Shown one piece after another: positions 25,459 to 34,390 of a DNA stretch of 64,000 nucleotides. Under the pieces are notes generated by a model that had not been told where the DNA came from, made no database searches, and worked only from the letters and a program-made list of their open reading frames with translations. The position numbers and the translations under genes were made by a program. This DNA is from Arthrobacter globiformis (GTDB lineage: Bacteria > Actinomycetota > Actinomycetes > Actinomycetales > Micrococcaceae): the NCBI RefSeq assembly GCF_030818015.1, contig NZ_JAUSZX010000001.1, positions 3,658,001 to 3,722,000 of the forward strand. The letters run 5' to 3'. Every line of letters begins with the position of its first letter. Position 1 is the stretch's first letter.

Positions 25459-27048
25459 CTATTCCCACTCGATGGTTCCCGGCGGCTTGCTGGTGACGTC
25501 GAGCACCACGCGGTTGACGCCGTCCACCTCGTTGGTGATCCGGTTGGAGATCCGGGCCAGCAGGTCGTAGGGAAGCCGCGACCAGTCGGCCGTCATGGCG
25601 TCCTCGGAGGAGACGGGGCGCAGCACGATCGGGTGGCCGTACGTACGGCCGTCGCCCTGGACACCCACGCTCCGGACGTCCGCGAGGAGAACCACGGGCA
25701 TCTGCCAGACGTCGTTGTCGAGTCCGGCAGCGGTCAGTTCTGCGCGGGCGATGGCGTCTGCCTTGCGCAGCAGGTCCAGGCGTTCCTTGGTGACCTCGCC
25801 GACGATGCGGATTCCCAGGCCGGGGCCGGGGAACGGCTGGCGGCCAACGATCTCCTGGGGCAGGCCGAGCTGGGCGCCCACGGCACGCACCTCGTCCTTG
25901 AACAGGGCGCGCAGCGGCTCAACGAGCTCGAACTCCAGGTCCTCCGGCAGTCCGCCCACGTTGTGGTGGCTCTTGATGTTCGCTGCGCCCTCGCCGCCGC
26001 CGGATTCGACGACGTCCGGGTACAGGGTGCCCTGCACGAGGAACTTGATCTTTTCGCCGTGCGCTGCGGCGTCGGCGATGATGGCGCGCTCGGCCTCTTC
26101 GAAGGCCCGGATGAACTCACGGCCGATGATCTTGCGCTTGGTTTCGGGATCGCTGACGCCGGCCAGCGCCGCCTGGAAACGCTCCTGCTCGTTGGCCACG
26201 TAGAGGTTCACGCCGGTGGCGGCAACGAAGTCGCGCTCCACCTGCTCGGCCTCGCCTTCGCGCAGCAGCCCGTGGTCAACGAAGACACAGGTCAGCTGAT
26301 CGCCCACGGCACGCTGGACGAGGGCTGCGGCAACGGCCGAATCCACACCGCCGGAGAGGCCGCAGATGACCCGGGCATCGCCGATCTGCTTGCGGATGCG
26401 CTCCACCTGCTCCTCAAGGATGTTGCCCGTGGTCCAGTTCGGTTCCAGCTTGGCGCCCTTGAACAGGAAGTTCTCCAGGACCTGCTGGCCGTAGGCCGAG
26501 TGCTTCACCTCGGGGTGCCACTGCACGCCGTACAGGCACTTCTCCTCGTTGGCGAAGGCGGCAACTTCAGCGCCCGCTGTGGTGGCCAGCACCTCAAAGC
26601 CCTCGGGAGCCTCGTGGACGGAATCACCGTGGCTCATCCAGGTGTTCTGGTGCTGGGGCATTCCTTCGAGGACGGAACGGCCTTCGCCGAGGATGGTGGT
26701 CTGGGTGGAGCCGTACTCCCGCAGGCCGGTCCTGTCCACCTTGCCGCCGAGGGCGTTGGCCATGGCCTGGAAGCCGTAGCAGATGCCGAAGACCGGAACA
26801 CCGGCCTCGAACAGGTCGGCACCGACGCTCGGGGCACCGTCGGCGTAGACGCTGGCGGGTCCGCCGGAGAGGATGATGGCGGCGGGGTTCTTGGCCAGGA
26901 GCTGCTCAGTGCTGTGGGTATGCGGAACCACTTCCGAATACACATTCGCTTCCCGGACGCGGCGGGCAATCAGCTGCGCGTACTGGGCACCGTAGTCAAC
27001 AACCAGCACCGGCTTCTGGGAAGTCTGGGATGCAGTGGGAGTAGTCAC
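25459..27048 (-). CDS. guaA: GMP synthase (glutamine-hydrolysing)
   Basis: Converts XMP to GMP with ATP and glutamine. 529 aa. Class I glutamine amidotransferase domain first ([19 protein letters not shown]; nucleophile in [23 protein letters not shown]), then the ATP-pyrophosphatase loop [17 protein letters not shown] and a C-terminal dimerisation region with [15 protein letters not shown] and the ending [13 protein letters not shown] typical of GuaA. ATG is the first codon at 27048; 12 codons before PVLVVDYG are Thr/Ser-rich. A strong terminator follows. guaB3 and guaB lie within 12 kb. Confidence 0.97.
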   Translation of the reverse strand: MTTPTASQTSQKPVLVVDYGAQYAQLIARRVREANVYSEVVPHTHSTEQLLAKNPAAIILSGGPASVYADGAPSVGADLFEAGVPVFGICYGFQAMANALGGKVDRTGLREYGSTQTTILGEGRSVLEGMPQHQNTWMSHGDSVHEAPEGFEVLATTAGAEVAAFANEEKCLYGVQWHPEVKHSAYGQQVLENFLFKGAKLEPNWTTGNILEEQVERIRKQIGDARVICGLSGGVDSAVAAALVQRAVGDQLTCVFVDHGLLREGEAEQVERDFVAATGVNLYVANEQERFQAALAGVSDPETKRKIIGREFIRAFEEAERAIIADAAAHGEKIKFLVQGTLYPDVVESGGGEGAANIKSHHNVGGLPEDLEFELVEPLRALFKDEVRAVGAQLGLPQEIVGRQPFPGPGLGIRIVGEVTKERLDLLRKADAIARAELTAAGLDNDVWQMPVVLLADVRSVGVQGDGRTYGHPIVLRPVSSEDAMTADWSRLPYDLLARISNRITNEVDGVNRVVLDVTSKPPGTIEWE

Positions 27049-27119
27049 CGTACTAGCCTACTTTGCGCGATTGCCCCGACGCATCTTGAGCGGGCCCGCT
27101 GTGACGCACGGAACGCGGA

Positions 27120-27620
27120 TCAGTAGCGGCTGGCGGCCTGGGGGTTGGCGGCGAGTTCGGCCTCCACCTCGGCGTGGAACTTCTTCTCCACGATGAAGGA
27201 CAGGAACGGGACCACGCCGCCGAGCGCCAGCAGGATCATTTTGGCGAACGGCCAGCGCATCAGCGTCCAAAGCCGGAAGTTGGACATGAGATACACGACG
27301 TACATCCAGCCGTGGACGATGAGCACGGTCACGGACACGTTGAACCCGCCGAGCACGCCCTTCGGTTCCGCCTGCGAGAAGCCGAAGCCGAACGGCTGGC
27401 CAGTCAGGGCGTCCGTTCCGCCGGCGAAGAGGTACTGGCCGAAGCCGTAGCGGGCCACCAGCTCCGAGCACAGCAGCAGCAGCATGGCACCAGTGAGGTA
27501 GGCCATGACCTTGTAGAACTTCAGGGCGGAGCGGATCTGCGCCTCCGTGCCGCCAAAGCGTCGCTTCTTCGCCGCCCCGGTCGGGTTCGAGGGCTGGATG
27601 GCCGGCTTGGGTTCGATCAT
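27120..27620 (-). CDS. DUF3817 integral membrane protein
   Basis: 166 aa with three predicted membrane helices (YKVMAYLTGAMLLLLCSELV, VLIVHGWMYVVYLM and ILLALGGVVPFLSF). The pattern HGWMYVVYL and W-P-F-A-K is typical of DUF3817, function unknown. ATG 27620 overlaps the SURF1-like stop by four bases (ATGA), so the longer upstream frame, which lies inside the SURF1 gene, was rejected. It precedes guaA on the same strand, 71 bp away. Confidence 0.9.
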   Translation of the reverse strand: MIEPKPAIQPSNPTGAAKKRRFGGTEAQIRSALKFYKVMAYLTGAMLLLLCSELVARYGFGQYLFAGGTDALTGQPFGFGFSQAEPKGVLGGFNVSVTVLIVHGWMYVVYLMSNFRLWTLMRWPFAKMILLALGGVVPFLSFIVEKKFHAEVEAELAANPQAASRY

Positions 27621-28471
27621 GGCTGTACCTTTTGTTGGATCTCGTTGGGCTGGGCAGGTTCTGGTCCGTCGAGGCTGTGGCCACCGGCGTCGTGGTCCTC
27701 GGCGTCCTCGAGGCTTCTGCGGTAGTCGTCCTTGACCAGCCGCCACCAGATGAACAGGGCAAATCCGGCAAAAACGATCCACTCCACGGAGTAGAACAGG
27801 TTCAGCCAGTTGACCTTCGCGGCCGGCGGCTGGGCAGCGATGCTGAGCGGCTCCAGACCGCTGCCGGCGGCAGCACCGACGTCGGCCGTTCCTGACTTTT
27901 CCGCCGTGGCGGAAACGAATGCAGGGTAACTGCTGACGTTCCAGGCGTTGATGAGTTCAGCCACCGAGACTGCCGTCGCCCGGCCGGGTTCAGGGGCCGC
28001 GTTGGACACGGGGGCCTCGGACGGCAGGAGCCGTCCGGTCAGCCGGATAACGCCCGACGGCGGGGCAGTGGCGTCAGCGGGGTCGGCGATCCAGCCGCGG
28101 GCCACCGGTATGTAGGTCTTCGGTGAGGCCGCCGCGCCTTTGAGCACGGGGGCATCCGTCACCGCGAAGGCCGTGACCACCCAGTATCCGGTCTTGCCGT
28201 CCTTCAGTCGGCCCGCGACCAGGACCTGCTTAGCCGGATCGTAGGTGCCGGACGCCTGGACCATCTGGTCCGCCACCGAACCACGGAAGAAGTCACCGGG
28301 CTGAAGGGTTTTCGTTAGGGCCTGGACCTGCTCGGTGGCGGGGTTGACCGGCACCTCGGGCTGCGTGGAACGGCCGAACTGCCATTGGCTCAGGAGCACA
28401 AAGACACCCGAAACGGCGATCGCAAAGACCAAGCCTGCGATCCACCGGGGCTGGAGGGCTGTTTTCCACAC
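27617..28471 (-). CDS. SURF1-family protein
   Basis: SURF1 proteins help assemble cytochrome c oxidase. 284 aa: an N-terminal membrane helix (IAGLVFAIAVSGVFVLLSQW with the QWQFGR motif right after), a periplasmic domain with ASGTYDPAKQVLVAGRLKDG and TGYWVVTAF, RGWI, and a C-terminal helix (LFYSVEWIVFAGFALFIWW). GTG start at 28471 with AAGGG close by; a start a few codons away is possible. Coupled to the DUF3817 gene. Confidence 0.9.
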   Translation of the reverse strand: MWKTALQPRWIAGLVFAIAVSGVFVLLSQWQFGRSTQPEVPVNPATEQVQALTKTLQPGDFFRGSVADQMVQASGTYDPAKQVLVAGRLKDGKTGYWVVTAFAVTDAPVLKGAAASPKTYIPVARGWIADPADATAPPSGVIRLTGRLLPSEAPVSNAAPEPGRATAVSVAELINAWNVSSYPAFVSATAEKSGTADVGAAAGSGLEPLSIAAQPPAAKVNWLNLFYSVEWIVFAGFALFIWWRLVKDDYRRSLEDAEDHDAGGHSLDGPEPAQPNEIQQKVQP

Positions 28472-28541
28472 CCCTTAACGTTACTTCGTCCTCGTGTAGA
28501 ACAACGAACCGCAGAGTGGGGCAGCCGGGCATCCCCAATCT

Positions 28542-29030
28542 CTAGTGGTCGAAGAAGACCAGGCTTGAGTTGATGAGCTCAGCGATGACCTCGGCGTCGT
28601 AGGCCCGGCGCAGCGACTCCCGGAACGATTCCTTGGACAGTGACCGCGCCAGGGTGGCCAGCACTTCGAGGTGGTCGGAGAACGAGCTCGCCGGCGTGGC
28701 GATGAGCAGGACCACGGTGGCCGGACCGTCAGTTGCCCCAAAGTCCAGGGCCTTGCCGTACTTGGTGATCCCGACGGCGATCGAGGTCTCGGAGACGAAC
28801 TCGCTGCGGGCGTGCGGCAGGCCCACTCCCCCGGGCAGGCCGGTGGCCAGCTGGTGCTCACGGGCGTTGACGTGCGCCAGGAAGCCCTCGAGGTCTGAGA
28901 CGCGGCCGGCGTCGAACAGCTTCCGGGCCAGCTGGCTGGCCGCGTCCACCTTGTCCTCGGCGTCCATTTCGAGGATCACCATGTCCGGTGTGGTGAGCTC
29001 GGCATCGTAACGGTCCAGTGGTTCCGCCAA
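28542..29030 (-). CDS. PTS EIIA component, fructose/mannitol type (orphan)
   Basis: 162-aa PTS_EIIA_2 domain. The phospho-accepting His lies in GGVGLPHARSEFV; further motifs are TGLPGG, KALDFGATDGPATVVLLIA and HLEVLATLARSL. No EIIB, EIIC, HPr or EI gene is near. It starts 50 bp after the glpD stop on the same strand, so glpD-EIIA probably form one transcript. It could be a regulatory EIIA acting on glycerol metabolism or part of a PTS encoded elsewhere. Confidence 0.92.
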   Translation of the reverse strand: MAEPLDRYDAELTTPDMVILEMDAEDKVDAASQLARKLFDAGRVSDLEGFLAHVNAREHQLATGLPGGVGLPHARSEFVSETSIAVGITKYGKALDFGATDGPATVVLLIATPASSFSDHLEVLATLARSLSKESFRESLRRAYDAEVIAELINSSLVFFDH

Positions 29031-29080
29031 GTGGTGTCCCTTCAGTGGGGCCGGGGCCTGTCCGGCGACAGGTTGCGAGC

Positions 29081-30832
29081 TCAGCGCAGCGGGACGATAT
29101 CCTCCGCACCCAGCCGGGCAGCATCCGCCGACTCGTCATCGGGCTGCTGCTGACTGAGCCGTTCGGCTTCCACCCGCGCAAGGTAATGCTTGATTTCGCT
29201 TTCCCGCTGCGCATCGCTCCAGCCAAGAATTTCTCCCATAAGCTTAGCGACTACCGGGACGGCAGACACACCGCGGTCCCACGACTCGATGGAAATCCGG
29301 GTGCGCCGGGTCAGGACGTCGTGCACGTGCCGGGCACCCTCATGCGTTGCCGCGTAGACTGCCTCGGCCTGCAGGTAGTCGTCGGCACCGGGCAGCGGCT
29401 CGGCCAGTTCGGGCCGGTCCTGGATGAGTGCCAGCACCTCCGATGCCATGGATCCGTAGCGGTTCAGCAGGTGCTCCACACGCGCCACATGCACCCCGGA
29501 TTCCTCGGCAGTCCGGTTGCGACGGTTCCAGGCGGCCTTGAATCCGCTGGCCCCCAACAGCGGGATAGTCTCGGTGCAGCTCGGTGGCACGCGCTCGTCC
29601 ATACTTCGGACGGCTTCGTCCACGGCGTCCTTTGCCATTACGCGGTACGTGGTCCACTTGCCGCCGGCCACTACCACCAGGCCGGGCACGGGATGGGCCA
29701 CGACGTGCTCGCGTGAAAGCTTGGCCGTGGAGTCGCTTTCGCCGGCCAGCAGCGGCCGGAGCCCGGCATAGACACCCTCCACGTCTTCCCGGGTGAGGGG
29801 CCTTTTCAGGACCGTGTTGACGTGTTCCAGGAGGTAGTCGATGTCCTTGCTGGACGCCGCGGGGTGGGCCTTGTCCAGATGCCAGTCGGTGTCCGTGGTG
29901 CCGATGATCCAGTGCCGCCCCCACGGGATGACGAACAGCACGGACTTCTCCGTCCGCAGGATCAGGCCTACCGTTGACTGGAAACGGTCCCGCGGCACCA
30001 CCAGGTGGATGCCCTTGGATGCGCGCACCTTCAGTTGGCCGCGCTCGGTGACCATGGCCTGGGTCTCGTCGGTCCACACCCCGGTGGCGTTGATGACCTG
30101 CTTGGCGCGGATGTTGAAGCTGGAATTGTCCTCGCGGTTGACCACCTTGGCGCCCACCACACGCTCGCCCTCGCGCAGGAAGTCGACGACGGCGGTCTGG
30201 TTGACCGCGTGCGCGCCGTAGTACGCGGCGGTGCGCACCAGGTTGGCCACGTACTTCGCGTCGTCCACCTGGCCGTCGTAATAGCGGATCGATCCGACGA
30301 AGGCGTCGTCCTTCAGGCTCGGGGCGGCACGCAGGGTGCCCCGGCGCGAAAGGTGCTTGTGGAACGGCACGCCGCGCTTGTGCCCGCCAGAGATGGACAT
30401 GACGTCGTACAGCGCGATGCCGGCGCCAATGTACGGCCGCTCCACGAAGTGTTTGGTCAGCGGGTACAGGAACGGCACCGGCCTGGCCAGGTGCGGCGCC
30501 AGCTCGGAAAGCAGCAGCCCCCGTTCCTGGAGCGCCTCCTTCACGAGTCCGAAGTCAAGCATTTCCAAGTAACGGAGGCCGCCGTGGATGAGCTTGGAGG
30601 ACCGTGACGATGTCCCGGCGGCCCAGTCGCTGGCTTCCACGATGCCGACACTCAGGCCGCGGGTCACTGCGTCAAGGGCGACCCCGGTGCCAACAATGCC
30701 GCCGCCGACGATGAGGATGTCCAGTTCCTTGCCCGGCTCCGCCGAAGCCTTCAGCGCGGCAAGCGCGGCCTCCCGTGCCTCGGGGCCCAAAGCTCCCCTG
30801 GTCGCCGCCGGACGTTCACCGAAACCGGTCAT
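29081..30832 (-). CDS. glpD: Glycerol-3-phosphate dehydrogenase (FAD)
   Basis: Membrane-associated flavoprotein that oxidises sn-glycerol-3-phosphate to DHAP and feeds electrons to quinone. 583 aa. N-terminal FAD fold DILIVGGGIVGTGVALDA, ASDWAAGTSSRSSKLIHGGL with the GxSSxSxKxxHGG motif, VINATGVWTDE, and the C-terminal DAO_C region. ATG 30832. Upstream 88 bp to guaB3 has no obvious operator. Confidence 0.96.
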   Translation of the reverse strand: MTGFGERPAATRGALGPEAREAALAALKASAEPGKELDILIVGGGIVGTGVALDAVTRGLSVGIVEASDWAAGTSSRSSKLIHGGLRYLEMLDFGLVKEALQERGLLLSELAPHLARPVPFLYPLTKHFVERPYIGAGIALYDVMSISGGHKRGVPFHKHLSRRGTLRAAPSLKDDAFVGSIRYYDGQVDDAKYVANLVRTAAYYGAHAVNQTAVVDFLREGERVVGAKVVNREDNSSFNIRAKQVINATGVWTDETQAMVTERGQLKVRASKGIHLVVPRDRFQSTVGLILRTEKSVLFVIPWGRHWIIGTTDTDWHLDKAHPAASSKDIDYLLEHVNTVLKRPLTREDVEGVYAGLRPLLAGESDSTAKLSREHVVAHPVPGLVVVAGGKWTTYRVMAKDAVDEAVRSMDERVPPSCTETIPLLGASGFKAAWNRRNRTAEESGVHVARVEHLLNRYGSMASEVLALIQDRPELAEPLPGADDYLQAEAVYAATHEGARHVHDVLTRRTRISIESWDRGVSAVPVVAKLMGEILGWSDAQRESEIKHYLARVEAERLSQQQPDDESADAARLGAEDIVPLR

Positions 30833-30920
30833 GACAGGCCTCCATCCTCATCGAACGTTGTAGTTCACCAGAGTACTTCGTACGTCTGCCGATGGGCAGG
30901 GTGCGGGCGGAGGCTGTGCG

Positions 30921-32057
30921 TCACTTACCGGCGTAGGGAGAAACCACGACGTCGACCCGCTGGAACTCCTTGAGGTCCGAATAGCCTGTGGTGGCCATGG
31001 AGCGGCGGAGCGCGCCGATCAGGTTGGAGGTTCCGTTGGTGTTGTGGCCCGGCCCGAAGAGCACCTCTTCGAGCGGACCGACGGTTCCGATGTTGACCCT
31101 GTCGCCGCGGGGCAGCTCCAGGTGATGCGCCTCCTGACCCCAGTGCCAGCCCTTTCCGGGGGCCTCCTCCGCCCGGGCGAGGGCGGTGCCGAGCATGACG
31201 GCGTCGGCGCCCACGGCGATGGCCTTGACGATGTCGCCCGAGGTGCCCATGCCGCCGTCGGCAATGACGTGGACGTAGCGTCCGCCGGACTCGTCCATGT
31301 AGTCGCGCCGGGCGGCGGCGACGTCGGAGATGGCAGAGGCCATGGGCGAGTGGATACCGAGGGCGCGGCGCGTGGTGGTGGTGGCGCCGCCGCCGAACCC
31401 GACCAGGACGCCGGCCGCGCCGGTGCGCATGAGGTGCAGGGCGGGCGTGTAGCCCGCGGCACCGCCCACGATGACGGGGACGTCGAGTTCGTAGATGAAC
31501 TGCTTGAGGTTCAGCGGCTCGTGGTCCTTGGAGACGTGCTCGGCGGATACCGTGGTTCCGCGGATCACGAAGATGTCGACGCCGGCGGCCACCACGGTCT
31601 TGTAGTGTTCCTGGGTGCGCTGCGGGGTCAGCGATCCGGCCACGGTGACGCCGGCGGCGCGGATTTCGGCCAGCCGGGACGTGATCAGTTCGGGCTGGAT
31701 GGGCGCCTTGTAGAGCTCCTGCATCCTGCGCGTGACGGCCGGGCTGTTGGTTTCGTCGGCAAGCCCGCCAATCTCGTCCAGTACGGACTGCGGATCCTCG
31801 TACCGGGTCCAGAGGCCCTCGAGGTCCAGGACGCCCAGGCCGCCGAGCTTGCCGAGCGTGATGGCCGTCGCCGGGGACATGGCCGAGTCCATGGGTGCCG
31901 CAATGACCGGCATGTCGAACTTGTAGGCATCGATCTGCCACGAGACGGAGACGTCCTTGGGGTCACGGGTGCGACGGTTGGGGACGATCGCAATGTCGTC
32001 CAGGGAGTAGGCACGACGCCCACGCTTGCCACGGCCAATCTCAATCTCGTAAGTCAC
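30921..32057 (-). CDS. guaB3: GuaB3 family IMP dehydrogenase-like protein
   Basis: 378-aa IMPDH/GMP reductase-fold barrel lacking the CBS pair, the actinobacterial GuaB3 group. Motifs: YSLDDIAIVPNRRTRDPKDV, MPVIAAPMDSAMSPATA, VIADGGMGTSGDIVKAIAVGADAVMLGTAL. The usual IMPDH catalytic loop GxGSxCxTR is not visible, so the reaction (IMPDH, GMP reductase or other) is unsure. GTG start at 32057. Divergent from the conserved hypothetical at 32089. Confidence 0.93.
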   Translation of the reverse strand: MTYEIEIGRGKRGRRAYSLDDIAIVPNRRTRDPKDVSVSWQIDAYKFDMPVIAAPMDSAMSPATAITLGKLGGLGVLDLEGLWTRYEDPQSVLDEIGGLADETNSPAVTRRMQELYKAPIQPELITSRLAEIRAAGVTVAGSLTPQRTQEHYKTVVAAGVDIFVIRGTTVSAEHVSKDHEPLNLKQFIYELDVPVIVGGAAGYTPALHLMRTGAAGVLVGFGGGATTTTRRALGIHSPMASAISDVAAARRDYMDESGGRYVHVIADGGMGTSGDIVKAIAVGADAVMLGTALARAEEAPGKGWHWGQEAHHLELPRGDRVNIGTVGPLEEVLFGPGHNTNGTSNLIGALRRSMATTGYSDLKEFQRVDVVVSPYAGK

Positions 32058-32088
32058 TGCTCTAGGTTATCCCAGCTACAGTGGCCGG

Positions 32089-32742
32089 ATGGGCGGACGG
32101 CGGGTCTTCGACGGCCATATCGCAGGGATCGGAACCGCTTCCGGCCTGCGCGCCGTGGTGGGGATCTGGCAGGAGTCGCCCTTCGGTCCGTTCGCGGACG
32201 CGATGGTCCAGTTGCCGACGGGACGTCGGATACTGCTGGCACCGACGGAGGACGTGGCTGGCTTCATTGCCGCCACCTACAGCTTTGAGGAGGTCCGCGT
32301 CGTGGACGTCGATGCCGTGCGGGCCGGACAGGCGTTGACGGTCGACGCCGGACCTCTGGTGATCCGGGCAGGCATCGGCGGCAGGGCCCTCCTAGGCGCG
32401 CTGCTGCGTAGCATGCCCCGCCCGCTTGCCGTCCACACCCGCTGGCTGACCGCAGTCAGCCCGTTCGTGGCTGCAGCCAGCCCCGGAACCCGGACCTTCG
32501 GCACGGCAGGGAACGGCAGGCTGGAGTATTACGGGGTGACCGACCTTCATCACATCAGCTCCGCCGTCGTCCGCTGGGAAGGCGAGGGCGCCGGAGCGCT
32601 GTCCCCCATCAACCCTCCGGTGACGTTCGGGTTCAGCAGCGTGCCGCCGCGGCCCCAGCCTTGCCCGGGTCCGGACCACTGTGGTGGAAAGCCCCACGGA
32701 TGGGGACAACTCCCCATCGAAGCCGGACCCATGATGCGATAG
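32089..32742 (+). CDS. Conserved hypothetical protein next to guaB3
   Basis: 217 aa; I know no function. Soluble, beginning MGGRRVFDGHIAGIGTASGL and containing RRILLAPTEDVAGFIAATYS and RLEYYGVTDLHHISSA. From about residue 185 the reading frame becomes Pro/Gly/His-rich with poorer codon use, while another frame reads PSLARVRTTVVESPTDGDNS, so the natural C-terminus may be in that frame. The start could be ATG 32089; only 31 bases separate it from the guaB3 start. Confidence 0.6.
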   Translation: MGGRRVFDGHIAGIGTASGLRAVVGIWQESPFGPFADAMVQLPTGRRILLAPTEDVAGFIAATYSFEEVRVVDVDAVRAGQALTVDAGPLVIRAGIGGRALLGALLRSMPRPLAVHTRWLTAVSPFVAAASPGTRTFGTAGNGRLEYYGVTDLHHISSAVVRWEGEGAGALSPINPPVTFGFSSVPPRPQPCPGPDHCGGKPHGWGQLPIEAGPMMR

Positions 32743-32798
32743 TTTTGTGCACTGTCCTGATGCCCAGGCCGTGATTAGAGAACATATTGGGGGAATCA

Positions 32799-33689
32799 AT
32801 GGCGCCTGGAATTTACGGTGCTGACATCGAGCAGCTTCGTGCCCTGTCCAAATCGATGGGCCAGTCCAGGCTGCGTCTTGAGAACGTGGAATCCACCGTG
32901 AACTCCCTCGTGCAGTCAGCCGCTTGGAAGGGCGCGGACGGAGACAAGTTCCGGAATGCATGGACGTCGTCCCTGCGGCCGATGCTGAACAAGGCGGCCG
33001 AATCACTGCAGCAGCAGTCCAAATTATTGCTGACCCAGGCGACCGAACAGGAAAAGGCAAGCAACGAGGACGGCGGGAATGCTTCCGCGCCGGCTGGAAC
33101 CTCAGCAGCATCACGCCAGCCGTCGCCGGCTGAGGGCAGGACTTGGGACGATGCCTTTACGGACCCAAACTATGAACATGCGCCCTCGGGCCTGGAATGG
33201 CTGCTGGAAAAGCTTGGAGCGGAGGACGGGAATAAGGCCTCCGACATCGCGAGCGCGCTTCAGTTCGTAGCAGACAAGTTCAGCTGGAATATAGACCTTG
33301 CGCAGGTCGAAAAAGGGGTCAGCAAGTTTTTTGACTTCATGAGGGGCGCCGGCAAGGTGCTGGGCATACTGGGAGGTGCTGTCGGGGTTTTGGATGTCCT
33401 GTCTGGACTCGAGGGCAAGGACCCGTTCAGAATGGCCGACGGCTTCGTTGGCGGCGGTCTCTCTATTGCTGCGCTGGCTGCCACCGGGACAATCTTTGGA
33501 GCACCGGCCGGCTTGGTGCTCGGCGGGGTCGCGCTTGGCTGGGGAGTCCTGGGCATGATTTCCGGCGACGTCCCGGTCACCAAGAGAATCTGGGACTTCG
33601 GCGCAGGGGTGGTCGGCGGCGTCAGGGATGTGGCAGGTGCCGCCAAGGACGCCATGGGATGGGCGGGCGGTAAGCTCGGATTCGGCTAG
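32799..33689 (+). CDS. WXG100-type N-terminal protein with hydrophobic C-terminal domain (candidate type VII secretion substrate)
   Basis: 296 aa. The first ~85 residues are a two-helix WXG100-like module: ENVESTVNSLVQSAAW with W43-K-G45 at the turn and KFRNAWTSSLRPMLNK after it. A Ser/Ala/Pro linker (about 90-115) is followed by a helical part, then Gly/Ala-rich hydrophobic segments (VLGILGGAVGVLDVL, FVGGGLSIAALAATGTIFGA and GLVLGGVALGWGVLGMI), reminiscent of pore-forming or membrane-inserting toxins. ATG 32799 with GGGGGA five bases before it. It leads a three-gene cassette. No ESX ATPase is in the window. The family is clear only for the N-terminus; toxin function is inference. Confidence 0.7.
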   Translation: MAPGIYGADIEQLRALSKSMGQSRLRLENVESTVNSLVQSAAWKGADGDKFRNAWTSSLRPMLNKAAESLQQQSKLLLTQATEQEKASNEDGGNASAPAGTSAASRQPSPAEGRTWDDAFTDPNYEHAPSGLEWLLEKLGAEDGNKASDIASALQFVADKFSWNIDLAQVEKGVSKFFDFMRGAGKVLGILGGAVGVLDVLSGLEGKDPFRMADGFVGGGLSIAALAATGTIFGAPAGLVLGGVALGWGVLGMISGDVPVTKRIWDFGAGVVGGVRDVAGAAKDAMGWAGGKLGFG

Positions 33690-33733
33690 GGCACAGGAGA
33701 CGTTCAGATCCCGCAAACTAACCGCACAAGGAC

Positions 33734-34390
33734 ATGATGACCGACACCGCCACGCCGGCAGCGGCGTACCGAATGACCAGTCACGAGATTCTGGCTCTGC
33801 TCACTTTTGATCCGGGCGCAGGAACAGCGCTGACCCGCCGAGTGCTTGGCCTTGCCGAACTTGCAGACGACCACGAGCTGGTGCGGGCAGGCGTCTGCAC
33901 GTTGAATATCCGGGACACTGTGGAAATAAACGGCGAAGAAGTGACCCTTCTGGCGGAGGCGAAGATTCTGGCCCGAATCTTTGGAACGTCTTCCGGGTGG
34001 TTCGACATAACCCGCATTGGATCCGAGATTGTCTCTCCCAGTTACTTGGTGGATTCCCCTGCCGGCCGCGCTGCTATCTTCCTCCGGCCACTGAGCGAGT
34101 ATTTGTGCCTTCCGCTGCGGGACGATGTAGATCTGTTGGATTTCGTGCAGATGAGCGTGGACGAGGCAGTAGGGGTATTGCGGGAGGAGGGTGGAGGGAT
34201 GATCAGCTCCCGTCGGTACAGCGTCGAATCAGCTACGCCCGTGGTTGCCAACATCAAGGTGCCCGATGCCGGCTCCCTGCAACTTGCATCCGGCCCGTTG
34301 GATGAAAACGGACAACTTCGCATCCGCGACCTTCAGGCCGGGGAGCAACCCGGTCTGACGGTCCGCCGCCTATTGGCTGGCGCGTCATGA
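33734..34390 (+). CDS. Hypothetical protein, middle gene of the WXG cassette
   Basis: 218 aa (216 from the second ATG at 33737, which has the better distance to AAGGA). No membrane helix or signal. Recognisable pieces: MTSHEILALLTFDPGAGTA, TLLAEAKILARIFGTSSGW, LVDSPAGRAAIFLRPLSEYL, VDLLDFVQMSVDEAVGVL. The overall feel, an alpha/beta protein beside a WXG substrate, would suit a secretion chaperone (EspG-like) or immunity-type protein, but I cannot assign a family. The TGA overlaps the ATG of the next gene by four bases. Confidence 0.55.
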   Translation: MMTDTATPAAAYRMTSHEILALLTFDPGAGTALTRRVLGLAELADDHELVRAGVCTLNIRDTVEINGEEVTLLAEAKILARIFGTSSGWFDITRIGSEIVSPSYLVDSPAGRAAIFLRPLSEYLCLPLRDDVDLLDFVQMSVDEAVGVLREEGGGMISSRRYSVESATPVVANIKVPDAGSLQLASGPLDENGQLRIRDLQAGEQPGLTVRRLLAGAS

